Assembly (NCBI GenBank): GCA_937974275.1
Contig: CALJIF010000055.1
Span: 1 to 64,000, forward strand
DNA from: an uncultured Flavobacteriales bacterium
GTDB lineage: Bacteria; Bacteroidota; Bacteroidia; Palsa-965
Reading direction: 5' to 3'
DNA length: 64,000 bases
Part shown: positions 27,035 through 36,596 of the stretch, one piece after another
Numbering within the stretch: the first letter of the stretch is position 1
Layout: each line of letters starts with the position of its first letter
Made by a program: the position numbers and the translations under genes
Notes under the pieces: model-generated
The model's input: only the letters and a program-made list of their open reading frames with translations
Databases searched by the model: none
Told to the model about the DNA's origin: nothing

Positions 27035-27745
27035 ATGAATAAAGTAGTATCCGGAGCCGATGAGGCCGTGCGTGATATTGAAAACGGAGCCACCCTCATG
27101 CTGGGTGGTTTCGGGCTTTGCGGCATCCCCGAAAACTGCATTGAAGCGCTTGTACGCAAAGGCGTTAGCGGGCTAACGTGCATTTCTAACAATGCCGGCG
27201 TAGATGATTTTGGCATTGGCCTTATGCTGAAAACACGTCAGGTAAAAAAAATGATTTCCTCTTATGTCGGTGAAAATGCGGAGTTTGAAAGCCAGTTGCT
27301 GAGTGGTGAACTTGAAGTTGACCTTGTGCCACAAGGCACGTTAGCCACACGCTGCATGGCTGCAAAATACGGCATGCCCGCTGTATGGGTCAAAGCCGGC
27401 TTCGGTACCGAAGTAGCAGAAGGCAAAGAATCACGTCGCTTTGCATTTCAGGGAGAAGAAGGTCACTACCTGTTGGAAACCGCCTTCAATGCTGACTTCT
27501 CGATAGTGAAAGCTTGGAAAGGCGATCGTTTCGGAAATCTTGTATTCCGTAAAACCGCTCGCAACTTTAACGATCCGATGGCAGGTGCTGCAAAAATTAC
27601 TATTGCTGAAGTAGAAGAACTTGTAGAACCCGGCGAAATTGATCCCGATCACATTCATATTCCCGGCATTTTTGTGCAGCGAATTTTCAAAGGCAACAAT
27701 TACGAGAAACGCATTGAACAACGAACTGTTCGTAAGCGCGGATAA
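27035..27745 (+). CDS. scoA: 3-oxoacid CoA-transferase subunit A
   Basis: 236 residues. The glycine-rich N-terminal CoA-binding loop GGFGLCGIPENCI (about 23-35) and TCISNNAG, with RCMAAKYGMPAVWVKAGFGTEVAEGK, are typical of family I CoA transferase alpha subunits. With subunit B it moves CoA from succinyl-CoA to acetoacetate or a similar 3-oxoacid. Cytoplasmic. scoB follows after 23 nt. Confidence 0.95.
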   Translation: MNKVVSGADEAVRDIENGATLMLGGFGLCGIPENCIEALVRKGVSGLTCISNNAGVDDFGIGLMLKTRQVKKMISSYVGENAEFESQLLSGELEVDLVPQGTLATRCMAAKYGMPAVWVKAGFGTEVAEGKESRRFAFQGEEGHYLLETAFNADFSIVKAWKGDRFGNLVFRKTARNFNDPMAGAAKITIAEVEELVEPGEIDPDHIHIPGIFVQRIFKGNNYEKRIEQRTVRKRG

Positions 27746-27768
27746 TAAACCATTATTCAAAGCAGACT

Positions 27769-28428
27769 ATGTTAGATAAAAACGGTATCGCAAAACGTAT
27801 TGCACAAGAGCTGCGCGATGGTTATTACGTAAACCTCGGCATTGGTATCCCTACGCTGGTGGCCAACTACATTCCCGCAGGCGTCAACGTAATCTTACAA
27901 TCAGAAAACGGCATGCTGGGCATGGGACCGTTTCCTTTCGAAGGTGATGAAGATCCCGACCTGATAAACGCAGGCAAGCAAACCATAACGGAAATTCCCG
28001 GCACAGCATACTTCGACTCTGCACTAAGCTTTGGTATGATCCGCGCAGGTAAAGTTGACCTTACGATATTGGGAGCAATGGAAGTAAGTGAGGAAGGCGA
28101 CATTGCTAACTGGAAAATTCCGAACAAAATGGTGAAAGGCATGGGTGGTGCAATGGATCTTGTTGCTGCAGCCAAAAACATTATTGTAGCCATGCAACAC
28201 GTTAACAAGGCCGGAGAATCGAAGCTGCTGCCTAAGTGTTCGTTGCCGCTGACAGGCGTAGGCTGCGTAAAGAAAATTGTAACTGAACTTGCCGTACTTG
28301 AAGTTGTAAAAGGCAAGGGCTTTGTTCTTCTTGAGCGCGCTCCCGGCATTTCGGTAGAGCAAATAAAAAACGCGACTGCCGGTCGCCTAATCATTGAAGG
28401 AGATATTCCTGAAATGCAACTTAATTAA
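27769..28428 (+). CDS. scoB: 3-oxoacid CoA-transferase subunit B
   Basis: 219 residues. The catalytic Glu46 sits in the SENG motif (QSENGMLGMGPFP), where a glutamyl-CoA thioester forms during ping-pong transfer. NLGIGIPTLVANY and GAMEVSEEGDIANWKIP are as expected for family I beta subunits. It acts with ScoA in the cytosol in ketone-body or acetoacetate use. The next gene, a GT-C-like protein, starts only 17 nt downstream, so these metabolic genes may be co-transcribed with the glycan block. Confidence 0.95.
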   Translation: MLDKNGIAKRIAQELRDGYYVNLGIGIPTLVANYIPAGVNVILQSENGMLGMGPFPFEGDEDPDLINAGKQTITEIPGTAYFDSALSFGMIRAGKVDLTILGAMEVSEEGDIANWKIPNKMVKGMGGAMDLVAAAKNIIVAMQHVNKAGESKLLPKCSLPLTGVGCVKKIVTELAVLEVVKGKGFVLLERAPGISVEQIKNATAGRLIIEGDIPEMQLN

Positions 28429-28445
28429 GCCGAAACAAACATTAA

Positions 28446-30335
28446 ATGTGGAGTAAGCTACGCACCCTGCCATTGCTGCCGGCTGCACTGGCTCTAGCTG
28501 CAGTGATTTACATTGTGGTGCGGGCATGGACGATTCCGTTTACTTGGGATGAGTCGTTCTCTTGGCTCCTGTATGTACGAAGCGACGACTGGTGGCCTGA
28601 GGTGAATTCAGAGATGTCAGCTAATAATCACTTGCTGAATACTTGGCTGATGAAGTTTAGTATTAGCAGCAGTGAGTTTTACTTGCGAATACCAAATATT
28701 CTTGCGGGCATTGTTTATTTAGTTTTCGCCCTGTGTTTTTCGCGCCGCGAAGAAAATCCACTCAGGCAAGTGGCCGTTTTTCTTTTGCTGGCAGGGCATC
28801 CCTATTTATTGGAATTTTTTTCCATTGCACGCGGATACGGATTAGGTAACGGAATAATGCTGGCCGGTTTTTGGATGCTCTGGCGCTGGTGTCGGGATAA
28901 CCACCTTCGAGATGCATTTTGGGGCCTTTCCATGCTTGCATTGGCTGCGTTTGCAAATCTTACGCTTATTTATGTTTTATTTGGTGCAACAGCTGCTGTA
29001 CTGTTGCGTTTGACTGCAGTTGCATCGCGTCTGCAGTGGGAGGCTAAGTTTGTGCGCATGCAGTTGGTCAGTTTTCCTGCTCTGGTTGTTGTGTTGCTCC
29101 TTGTCCCCTATTCCATGAAACTAAAGGAAGCTGGCGCTCTATTTTTTGGAGCACGTGGAAGCTGGTTTCAGATAACATGGCGTTCGTTGATTGACCGGAT
29201 GCTTTATGAGATAACGTTTCCTGCATTTTTGAAAGATTGCGGCGCAGCATTTTTTCTTATTGCGGCGATCATAGGCATTATCACAGCTGTTGTACTTCTT
29301 CTTAAGCAATGGCGTAAAGCGCTCAATGCAGATCAGTCGTTTCTAATTGTACTCAGCGGTGCCGCTGCACTTTCGGTATTCGGTCCCTTGCTGCAAAGTG
29401 CAGTATTGGGTACAAATCTCTTAACTGAACGTACAGCATTGTTTTACGTACCACTGCTCATGTTGTTGTTTGTGCAGCTGTTTCGATTAGTTAAAAACAA
29501 ACCGAAAATTGCATGGGCAATTTATCTGCCCTTACCTCCTGCTCTTGCTTTATTTCCCTTCGTCCTTAATCTTTCTTATCAACGCGACTGGCCATATGAA
29601 CGCACGATGAATGAAATTGCTGCCGAAATAAATGCATTGGCGAAAAAAGAAATGATTGTGGCAGGTATTGAAATGCAATTTTTTCCTAATCTGAATTACC
29701 TCCGGAGCACAGACAGGATTTCGCAAAACGCAGGAATTCATGAAATAAAGAGTCCTTTGACACCTTACCAGTGGTTACTTATTTATTCTCGTGATAAGAA
29801 CAAATATCCGGGTTACCGACTCTATAAAACGCTAAATGAGGGAAAGGTTTTACTCATGCAGAATAAATCGTTCAATTCAGTGTCCGATTGGGCCTTGATT
29901 GAAGAGAACTTTGATCGGCCAACCTACAAACAAGCAGTGGTAAATATTTCAGGGACACCCCACGGCACGAGCAATGTGTTATTTGGCGGTGCCGGAGAAG
30001 TATATCCTTACACAAAAAAGTTTGCCATTCCGGATTCGCTCGATGACAAATACTTGCATATTTCCACTCATCTGGATGCATATCGGGCGCAGTCGCATTT
30101 TGGCGCATCAATTCTGTATTACATCAAAAGAAAAAATATTGAACATATTGCGATGACTGAATTTAATTTGCTCAATCATTTACCGGGCAAGAATGCATGG
30201 AAGCATATATACACCAGAAATTTGCTGGACATGCCTGTTTGTTCAGGAGATACCCTTGTAGCTATGTTTTTTGTACGCTCAAGGGATCGACTTTACTTCG
30301 ACAATTTACGCGTAAGTGCGGGTGTAGCACAGTAG
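28446..30335 (+). CDS. GT-C-like membrane protein with C-terminal extracytoplasmic domain
   Basis: 629 residues. About ten transmembrane helices fill residues 1-380. The first loop contains IPFTWDESFSW, the acidic motif of GT-C glycosyltransferases, followed by MSANNHLLNTWLM, which matches the second loop of RgtA/B/C/D-like enzymes. Residues about 400-629 form a soluble domain predicted to lie outside the inner membrane. Its last part (FGASILYYI, SGDTLVAMFFVR, LYFDNLRVS) looks like a jelly-roll carbohydrate-binding fold. Likely a polyprenyl-phosphate sugar transferase; substrate unknown. Start of the glycan block. Confidence 0.78.
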   Translation: MWSKLRTLPLLPAALALAAVIYIVVRAWTIPFTWDESFSWLLYVRSDDWWPEVNSEMSANNHLLNTWLMKFSISSSEFYLRIPNILAGIVYLVFALCFSRREENPLRQVAVFLLLAGHPYLLEFFSIARGYGLGNGIMLAGFWMLWRWCRDNHLRDAFWGLSMLALAAFANLTLIYVLFGATAAVLLRLTAVASRLQWEAKFVRMQLVSFPALVVVLLLVPYSMKLKEAGALFFGARGSWFQITWRSLIDRMLYEITFPAFLKDCGAAFFLIAAIIGIITAVVLLLKQWRKALNADQSFLIVLSGAAALSVFGPLLQSAVLGTNLLTERTALFYVPLLMLLFVQLFRLVKNKPKIAWAIYLPLPPALALFPFVLNLSYQRDWPYERTMNEIAAEINALAKKEMIVAGIEMQFFPNLNYLRSTDRISQNAGIHEIKSPLTPYQWLLIYSRDKNKYPGYRLYKTLNEGKVLLMQNKSFNSVSDWALIEENFDRPTYKQAVVNISGTPHGTSNVLFGGAGEVYPYTKKFAIPDSLDDKYLHISTHLDAYRAQSHFGASILYYIKRKNIEHIAMTEFNLLNHLPGKNAWKHIYTRNLLDMPVCSGDTLVAMFFVRSRDRLYFDNLRVSAGVAQ

Positions 30336-30378
30336 CTATACGGGAGTAGGTTTTTAAGGAAAAACCGCCGAAAACTCC

Positions 30379-30386
30379 TATCTTTC
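30379..30386 (+). promoter_or_regulatory. Near -7 box TATCTTTC before the first GT2 gene
   Basis: One mismatch to TAnnTTTG, 15 nt before the ATG at 30402, in the 66-nt gap after 28446-30335. It could be an internal promoter of the glycan run. Confidence 0.3.
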
Positions 30387-30401
30387 GACACCAATTTCCA
30401 A

Positions 30402-31130
30402 ATGAATACACCGAAAAAACTCAGTATCGTTATTCCTGCGTATAACGAGGCCGCCACTATTCATCTGATTCTCAACAAGGTGATTGCTGTTGAACTTATC
30501 CAGAACATGACCAAGGAGATTGTCATAGTAAATGATTGCTCTAAGGACGATACTCAGGCTGTGGTGGAAAAATACATAGCTGATCATGTCGGGCATGACA
30601 TCCGATTATTTAATCAACCCTATAATCAGGGAAAAGGCGCTGCGTTGCATAAAGGCATTGAAATTGCCTCCGGCGATTATATCATAATTCAAGATGCTGA
30701 CCTGGAATACGATCCGGCAGAATACAATATTCTCCTCAAACCCATTGTAGACGGTTTTGCCGATGTGGTTTTTGGTTCGCGGTTCATGGGAGGGCGTCCG
30801 CATCGTATTCTCTTCTTCTGGCACACCATAGGCAACAAGTTTCTTACTTTCCTTTCAAACATGTTTACCAATCTGAACCTTACGGATATGGAAACATGCT
30901 ATAAGCTGTTCGACTCAAAAATGATCAAATCGCTCAAACTTCGTGAAAAGAGGTTTGGATTTGAGCCTGAAGTAACAGCACGCATTTCGCGCATACCCAA
31001 CGTGCGTATATATGAGGTTGGTATTTCGTACTATGGCCGTACGTATGAAGAAGGTAAGAAAATAGGCTGGAAAGATGGATTCCGGGCGATATTCTGCATT
31101 CTCAAGTATAATATCTGGGCACGCAAGTGA
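30402..31130 (+). CDS. GT2 glycosyltransferase, polyprenyl-phosphate sugar synthase-like
   Basis: 242 residues, no transmembrane segments. Classical GT2/DPM1-like pattern: SIVIPAYNEAATI at the N-terminus, VNDCSKDDT, then the acidic metal-binding QDADLEYDP, GSRFMGG and ETCYKLFD. Such enzymes move a hexose from a nucleotide sugar to a polyprenyl phosphate, making the donor that GT-C enzymes use. That fits the neighbouring GT-C-like genes. The stop overlaps the GTG start of the next gene (GTGA at 31127-31130). Confidence 0.92.
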   Translation: MNTPKKLSIVIPAYNEAATIHLILNKVIAVELIQNMTKEIVIVNDCSKDDTQAVVEKYIADHVGHDIRLFNQPYNQGKGAALHKGIEIASGDYIIIQDADLEYDPAEYNILLKPIVDGFADVVFGSRFMGGRPHRILFFWHTIGNKFLTFLSNMFTNLNLTDMETCYKLFDSKMIKSLKLREKRFGFEPEVTARISRIPNVRIYEVGISYYGRTYEEGKKIGWKDGFRAIFCILKYNIWARK

Positions 31131-33466
31131 GAGCTTATTACCATCGTGTGTTTACCGATAAAGGACTGCTTCTTGTAATCGGAGTTGGTCTGTTACTTAC
31201 TTTTTTTTATTTCGGCCCGTTGGTTACGCATCCGAGCTCTCGCTACTTTGGAGCAGGTGGTGACGGTATGCAGATTTACTACCAGACCTATTACCACGTG
31301 AAATATGATACCGCGTGGTGGCATCAACACAGTATGAATTACCCCGATGGCGAGAATATTTTCTTCACGGGAGCCCTGCCAATGTATACGAATATCATGA
31401 AGATTTTCGGATCCGGCGCTGCTGAAGCATCGATCGGTTTACTCAATCTACTCATGATATTTTCGCCGTTGTTTGGAGCAATTTTCTTGTACGCACTTTT
31501 CAAGCATTGGAAGTTGCCCTGGTGGTATGCCGCATTATGTGGTGTAGGTATTATGTTTTGTTCGCCTCAACTCGACCGCATGTTGGGACATTATTCTCTT
31601 GCTATAAGCTTTATTATTCCGGCACTGATTTATTCGTTAGCTAGATTTTACGATTATCCGAGCATCAGATTGAGTTTGCTCATGGGCCTGCTCATCTTCT
31701 TTGCTGCAGCGACACATTTATACATGCTGGTGTTTTGTCTTGCGGCATGCGGCTTGTATTGGTTTGTTTTATTTATCACACGCGACCGAGGGTTTAGCCG
31801 AGTGAAATTTGTGGCGTTGCATTTCTCGCTTCAAGTTGTAATTCCGGTTGTGCTGACTCAGGTAATTCTCCAACTCACAGATCACGAAACTGATCGAACG
31901 TCTATTCCATGGGGCTTCGAGGTGTTTACTTCGAATTGGAGCAGTGTATTTTATCCTTATTGGCGCGTTTACGAAAAATATGTATCCGGCTGGTTTTTTC
32001 CTGAGAGCGGCAGCTATGAAGGAGCAGCATACGTTGGCCTTGCAGCAATATTTGGATTGTTGGTAATCGTGGTAATACAATTAATTCGACTGATACGCCG
32101 GCGATTTGATTTGATCTTGAGAATTTCGGATAAAAAAGTACTTAATATACTTGTTTTGACAGCACTCCTTTTATTGTTTCTTTCATTCGGTTGGCCGTTT
32201 CTGTTAAAAGACGACGGTAGTTGGATCAAGTATGCCGGACCGCTCAGGCAGTTCAGGGCATTAGGACGATTCGCGTGGATGTTTTTTTACGTAGTAAATA
32301 TTCTTGTTGTATATAGGCTTTGGAAATTAGTGGAGCATCGTACGAATTATTCCGGCAAAGCGTTGCGTTGGTTGGTGTCCATTATGGTACCGGCATTGTT
32401 ATTTTTCGACACCTGGGGCTCAGCATCACATCTTCAAGAACGATTAAATAATGAAATTGTGGAGTTGAGTGATACACAAAATATTCTTCCTCAAAACGCC
32501 TGGCTTCGAAAAATCAAGGTGAGTGATTATCAAGCCATACTTCCGCTGCCATATTATCATAACGGCAGCGAGGGACCACAGCTTATGCCGGCGAACCACG
32601 CCATAATTAATATCACTTATATTATTTCCCTTAAAACCGGTTTACCCATGCTTTCCATGCTTTCCGGGCGCAGTTCACTTTCGAAAGCCGCCGAGCACAT
32701 TGCGATGGTTAAAGATCCAGTAAAACCACTTAGCTTGCTTGCACGCTTGCCCGATCAACGACCTTTTTTGGTGATTGCGCGTAAAGATGACCTCAATACA
32801 AACGAAGCAGAGATACTTGACCTTTCCGAGTTGTTGTTTGAAACTCCGGATTACACTGTACATCGTTTGCAGCCTTCAAAAATGCAGGAGCGTGTTGCGC
32901 AACAATATTACAAACACCTTTTAGCCTTTGAAGCACAAAAAACTTGGCCCGTATGGCCGTATCTAAGTACAGATTCGGTTGTAAATTTCTCTTGTCGTGA
33001 TTTTGAAGAAGTGCAAAATTATGGGCCACCTTTTCGCGGGAAAAAGTCAATGAAAGTAAATGGTGGACGTTTCGTTTATAATGTACTTTACGATGCCAAA
33101 GTAGCCGGTGCAATTCCCGGAAATTACAGCATTACGTTCTGGTTAGCGAATTTCGACCAAGATTTAATTGCACGATCCTACGTAGAAGTGGCAAGCTACA
33201 CCGGAGACCAATTAGATACCGTGGTGTATGGGAATATGTTTGAATCTTGCGTGGCAATTTCAGGGCACTGGTCGCTGGAAGAAAGAATCATTAACATCAA
33301 ACATCCCGAACAGCGTATCAAAGTAACGCTTTTCAATTTCGATATACCCGAGAAATCACCCATATACATCGATGAATTACTCATCAAACCTGTAAACACA
33401 CAGCTGTTTGATGTGCAGAAGGATTCTATTCAACACAATAACCGCACCTATTACCGCAAGCCGTGA
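31127..33466 (+). CDS. Large GT-C-like membrane protein with C-terminal beta-sandwich domain
   Basis: 779 residues starting with GTG inside the previous stop (GTGA). About ten to twelve hydrophobic segments lie between residues 10 and 440. A soluble region of about 330 residues follows, whose last third (YGPPFRGKKSMKVNG, ITFWLANFDQD, PIYIDELLIKP) resembles a carbohydrate-binding-module-like beta sandwich, ending as in 28446-30335. Loops contain YPDGENIFFTG and FGAGGDGMQIYYQ. Probably a sugar or glycan transferase at the periplasmic face; donor and acceptor unknown. Stop overlaps the next GTG start. Confidence 0.75.
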   Translation: MRAYYHRVFTDKGLLLVIGVGLLLTFFYFGPLVTHPSSRYFGAGGDGMQIYYQTYYHVKYDTAWWHQHSMNYPDGENIFFTGALPMYTNIMKIFGSGAAEASIGLLNLLMIFSPLFGAIFLYALFKHWKLPWWYAALCGVGIMFCSPQLDRMLGHYSLAISFIIPALIYSLARFYDYPSIRLSLLMGLLIFFAAATHLYMLVFCLAACGLYWFVLFITRDRGFSRVKFVALHFSLQVVIPVVLTQVILQLTDHETDRTSIPWGFEVFTSNWSSVFYPYWRVYEKYVSGWFFPESGSYEGAAYVGLAAIFGLLVIVVIQLIRLIRRRFDLILRISDKKVLNILVLTALLLLFLSFGWPFLLKDDGSWIKYAGPLRQFRALGRFAWMFFYVVNILVVYRLWKLVEHRTNYSGKALRWLVSIMVPALLFFDTWGSASHLQERLNNEIVELSDTQNILPQNAWLRKIKVSDYQAILPLPYYHNGSEGPQLMPANHAIINITYIISLKTGLPMLSMLSGRSSLSKAAEHIAMVKDPVKPLSLLARLPDQRPFLVIARKDDLNTNEAEILDLSELLFETPDYTVHRLQPSKMQERVAQQYYKHLLAFEAQKTWPVWPYLSTDSVVNFSCRDFEEVQNYGPPFRGKKSMKVNGGRFVYNVLYDAKVAGAIPGNYSITFWLANFDQDLIARSYVEVASYTGDQLDTVVYGNMFESCVAISGHWSLEERIINIKHPEQRIKVTLFNFDIPEKSPIYIDELLIKPVNTQLFDVQKDSIQHNNRTYYRKP

Positions 33467-34194
33467 CCGACATCAGTTTTGTATTGCCTTCATATAAAGG
33501 AGCTGCACAATTGGAGCAATCGCTGCCGTTATTGCAACAGTGGCTGAATAGCTTAGGGAAAACATGGGAAATTATTGTTGTTGATGATGGCTCGGAAGAT
33601 GGCGGTGCTACAGAGGATGTTGTAAAGCGTGCAGGTTGCAAATTCATCGGTCTTCCGAAAAATATGGGCAAAGGAGGAGCTGTGCGAGCCGGTATGCGCG
33701 AAGCAAAAGGAATTTTACGATTGTTTACAGATTCCGATGTGCCCTTTGACGAAGCCTCGATGGAACGTTTTATACAATATCTTGAAGAGAAGCAATTTCA
33801 CATTGTTATCGGAGACCGCACGCTGGAGACATCGCGTTACTTCACCGAAATTTCAGGAGCACGTAAACTGGGAAGTGGTATTTTCACCTTCTTCGTAGGT
33901 CGATTTGTTACTACCGGTCTGCACGATACACAGTGCGGCCTGAAAGGCTTTCGTGCAGAAATTGCGGATGATCTTTTTGGTGTTTCACGCTTAAACAGCT
34001 TTGCGTTTGATGTGGAACTACTTTACATTGCACTCAAACGCAACTACGATATCAAACGCCTTCCCGTTGTATTTAAGAGTAGTCACGATGAATCGAGCGT
34101 GAGTTTGCTTAAACACGCTCCGGGGATGCTGGTTGATTTATTCCGTATTAAATGGAATCACCTTACGGGAAAGTATAACAAACGAACTACCTGA
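33463..34194 (+). CDS. GT2 glycosyltransferase, second polyprenyl-phosphate sugar synthase-like
   Basis: 243 residues, starting with GTG coupled to the previous stop. DPM/ALG5-like GT2: ISFVLPSYKGAAQL, VVDDGSEDGG, the donor-metal motif TDSDVPFD, and QCGLKGFR late in the domain. It has no membrane anchor. A second donor synthase in the same cluster suggests two different lipid-linked sugars. The next gene begins 5 nt after. Confidence 0.9.
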   Translation: MTDISFVLPSYKGAAQLEQSLPLLQQWLNSLGKTWEIIVVDDGSEDGGATEDVVKRAGCKFIGLPKNMGKGGAVRAGMREAKGILRLFTDSDVPFDEASMERFIQYLEEKQFHIVIGDRTLETSRYFTEISGARKLGSGIFTFFVGRFVTTGLHDTQCGLKGFRAEIADDLFGVSRLNSFAFDVELLYIALKRNYDIKRLPVVFKSSHDESSVSLLKHAPGMLVDLFRIKWNHLTGKYNKRTT

Positions 34195-34199
34195 TACTG

Positions 34200-34895
34200 A
34201 TGAATAGAGATCTTACCAATGCCATACGCTATGTAATGGATGAATGGATTCCGCCGGTAGTGCGTGACAGCCGCTGGTTTATGTATCCGTTTTTCTGGCT
34301 TGCGTATCGTGGACGCAACATTAGCGAAGTGATGGATTTTAAAAGTCGTGTTTACAGCTTCACTCCGGAAGATTATGACCGCTTTTACAATAATCTCAAT
34401 ACCATTTCACGCAACCGTATTACCGATATCAATAAGCCGAGCTTGGCCTTTATTCTGGATAACATTGATCCTTCAGCCGAATCGCTGATTGATGTTGGAT
34501 CCGGGAATGGTTATTTATTGCGTACTATTCGCGAACGTCATCCGAATCTCCAACTCACAGCTTTCGATATCAAAGACAAGGACGACTCAACCGAGTACAC
34601 TTACGTTAAAGGCAATATCGAACAAATGCCTTTCCCCGATAAATCGTTTGATGTTGTAACCTGCAGCCATACGGTAGAGCATTTGCTCAAGCTGGAGCAA
34701 TGTATGAAAGAGCTTGTGCGCATTGCCCGTAAGCAAGTGTTCATAGTTACGCCCTGTCAGCGTTACTACTATTATACACTGGATGAGCACGTAAATTTTT
34801 TTCCGTTCAAAGAAAAATTAACTTCTGCAATTCCACTCACCAAATACGAGTGCCATAAACTTAATGGCGATTGGGTATATCTTGGCAAGCCGTAA
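34200..34895 (+). CDS. Class I SAM-dependent methyltransferase
   Basis: 231 residues. The SAM-binding motif I IDVGSGNGYLL is at about residues 96-106; FDIKDK follows as motif II and the post-II motif VVTCSHTVEHL as the Methyltransf_11-type signature. The first 60 residues are basic and aromatic and may touch the membrane surface. Within a glycosyltransferase block it may modify a glycan or its lipid carrier; substrate unknown. Confidence 0.88.
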   Translation: MNRDLTNAIRYVMDEWIPPVVRDSRWFMYPFFWLAYRGRNISEVMDFKSRVYSFTPEDYDRFYNNLNTISRNRITDINKPSLAFILDNIDPSAESLIDVGSGNGYLLRTIRERHPNLQLTAFDIKDKDDSTEYTYVKGNIEQMPFPDKSFDVVTCSHTVEHLLKLEQCMKELVRIARKQVFIVTPCQRYYYYTLDEHVNFFPFKEKLTSAIPLTKYECHKLNGDWVYLGKP

Positions 34896-34907
34896 GCTTC
34901 ATTACAA

Positions 34908-36497
34908 ATGAAACTCCGCATACCCCGAAAAGCGCAATACAATATTGCCGAGATAGTTTTTTTCGGCGTAATGCTGTTTGTTGTTGCGATTCCAATCACC
35001 TCCGGGAATTGGTTTGTTACCGAGGACGGTGCTTCGCACAGTTACAATGCAGGTGTATTGTACAATTTACTTTCGGGTAATGATGATTTTCTGGGGCAGT
35101 ATTACAAGATCAACACAGTGCCTTCGCCAAACTGGCTGGGGCACTTGCTGCTGGCCTACACAGGGCATTGGTTTGGAGTGGCAGCCGGAGCCAAAATTCT
35201 GCATCTCACCTATATCGTAGGTTTTGCCCTGGCATTCCGGCAACTCATGTTTACGGTTTCGCCGCAGCCGCGTTTAATGAGTTACCTGGTCTTTCCTCTA
35301 ATTTATAATGAGGTTTTCCTTTTTGGTTTTTACAACTATTGTCTGGGCATGGTATTCATGCTGGTTGTAATGAACAGCTGGCTTAGGTTTGTGACAAACC
35401 CTTCGTGGTGGCGCGCGTGGTGGCTTTTAATTGCATTAACGCTGCTTTGGTTTTCGCATCAGCTTACTTGGGCATTTGCCGGGCTGTTTGTTTTTTGCCA
35501 TCTGCTTTATCTTCTTATTACTCAAAAGCAGTTTTTTTCAGTATTAAAAAAAGGAATAGTTGCACTAGCGATTTCTTTACCGTCGCTTATTTGTCTGTTT
35601 ATTTACATGGCAAACGGAGGAGGAGGTTCGGGAATGCACTTTGTTACATTATCAAAAAGATGGAGTGATTTTTCAGATGGTTCTTTTTTTCGGATTTATT
35701 TTGGTCAGGAGGATGCACTGGGGATATGCTTTCTGTTGCTGTTAGCTGCGCTGGCTGTTGCAGGTGCTGTTCGCCATTACCTATTACGGAGAAGTTACGT
35801 TACGGACTTATCAAATCAAAAACTATTCTGGCTGATAATCTTTGTATTGTCTTTTCTGATCATGTTGTTTATGCCCGAAGCGATTGGTAACGGCGGGGTG
35901 ATCGGCATACGAGTAGTATGGATTGCTATAGTTTTTCTGATGATACTGGTAGCTCAATTTCGTTTGTCATCGCGTTTGGGGGCTGCCGCGGGTGCAGTTT
36001 CGGTATTACTTGGGGTGCTGCATATCGCTTATTTCAAACCTTCTTTATTGGATTACAACCTTGATGCACATGCGGCACGTGATGCCGGGAAATATATCCG
36101 GGATAAATCTACAGTACTTGTGTTGCCATTTACTTACAAATGGTTGCACCTGCACATTGGTCAATATGCCATTGCAGGACGCGAAGTGGTTTTGCTTGAT
36201 AATTACGAAGCACAGCACAACTACTTTCCGATTGAATGGAATTACGAAAAACTGCCTCACAATTATCAGCTTGCATCATTAAGCTGGCCTGCGGTAACTT
36301 GTGCCTGGCGCTGGCCGGAAATGAAAAACAAACCCGCGAAGCAGGCAGATTACATTATGATTGTTGGCGATTTGAATAATGAAGGTACCGGCGATCCCGT
36401 TTGCCGCACAAAAATTTCCTGCGCAATGGATTCACTCGATTACAGGGCAATATTTAAGCGGAACGAAATTACGCTGTATGAGTATATGCCCGATTAG
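34908..36497 (+). CDS. GT-C-like multi-pass membrane protein, tandem paralogue 1
   Basis: 529 residues with about 11 transmembrane segments and a C-terminal soluble tail of about 130 residues. It is clearly paralogous to the protein at 36597-38195. Shared loops: (T/L)(E/D)(D/G)GA(S/A)HSYNA in the first loop and (I/V)NT(V/L)PSPNW(L/T)GH in the second, then Y(A)IAGR(E/D)V.LL(D/N)NYE and SAMDSL in the tail. The first-loop acidic residues and the architecture fit GT-C enzymes but no named family is certain. Ends 99 nt before its paralogue. Confidence 0.78.
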   Translation: MKLRIPRKAQYNIAEIVFFGVMLFVVAIPITSGNWFVTEDGASHSYNAGVLYNLLSGNDDFLGQYYKINTVPSPNWLGHLLLAYTGHWFGVAAGAKILHLTYIVGFALAFRQLMFTVSPQPRLMSYLVFPLIYNEVFLFGFYNYCLGMVFMLVVMNSWLRFVTNPSWWRAWWLLIALTLLWFSHQLTWAFAGLFVFCHLLYLLITQKQFFSVLKKGIVALAISLPSLICLFIYMANGGGGSGMHFVTLSKRWSDFSDGSFFRIYFGQEDALGICFLLLLAALAVAGAVRHYLLRRSYVTDLSNQKLFWLIIFVLSFLIMLFMPEAIGNGGVIGIRVVWIAIVFLMILVAQFRLSSRLGAAAGAVSVLLGVLHIAYFKPSLLDYNLDAHAARDAGKYIRDKSTVLVLPFTYKWLHLHIGQYAIAGREVVLLDNYEAQHNYFPIEWNYEKLPHNYQLASLSWPAVTCAWRWPEMKNKPAKQADYIMIVGDLNNEGTGDPVCRTKISCAMDSLDYRAIFKRNEITLYEYMPD

Positions 36498-36565
36498 CCG
36501 TTAAACACGTCCAAACTTTGATTTTCCCTCTCATGAGTACAAGTTTAACGTAAGTATTTAATAAG

Positions 36566-36581
36566 AGTATCTGGTGATACT
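36566..36581 (+). promoter_or_regulatory. Small hairpin upstream of the second paralogue
   Basis: AGTATC (36566-36571) pairs with GATACT (36576-36581) around a TGGT loop, 15 nt before the ATG at 36597. It may be an operator or a translation-related hairpin. Confidence 0.25.
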
Positions 36582-36596
36582 TAATTTATCACACAC

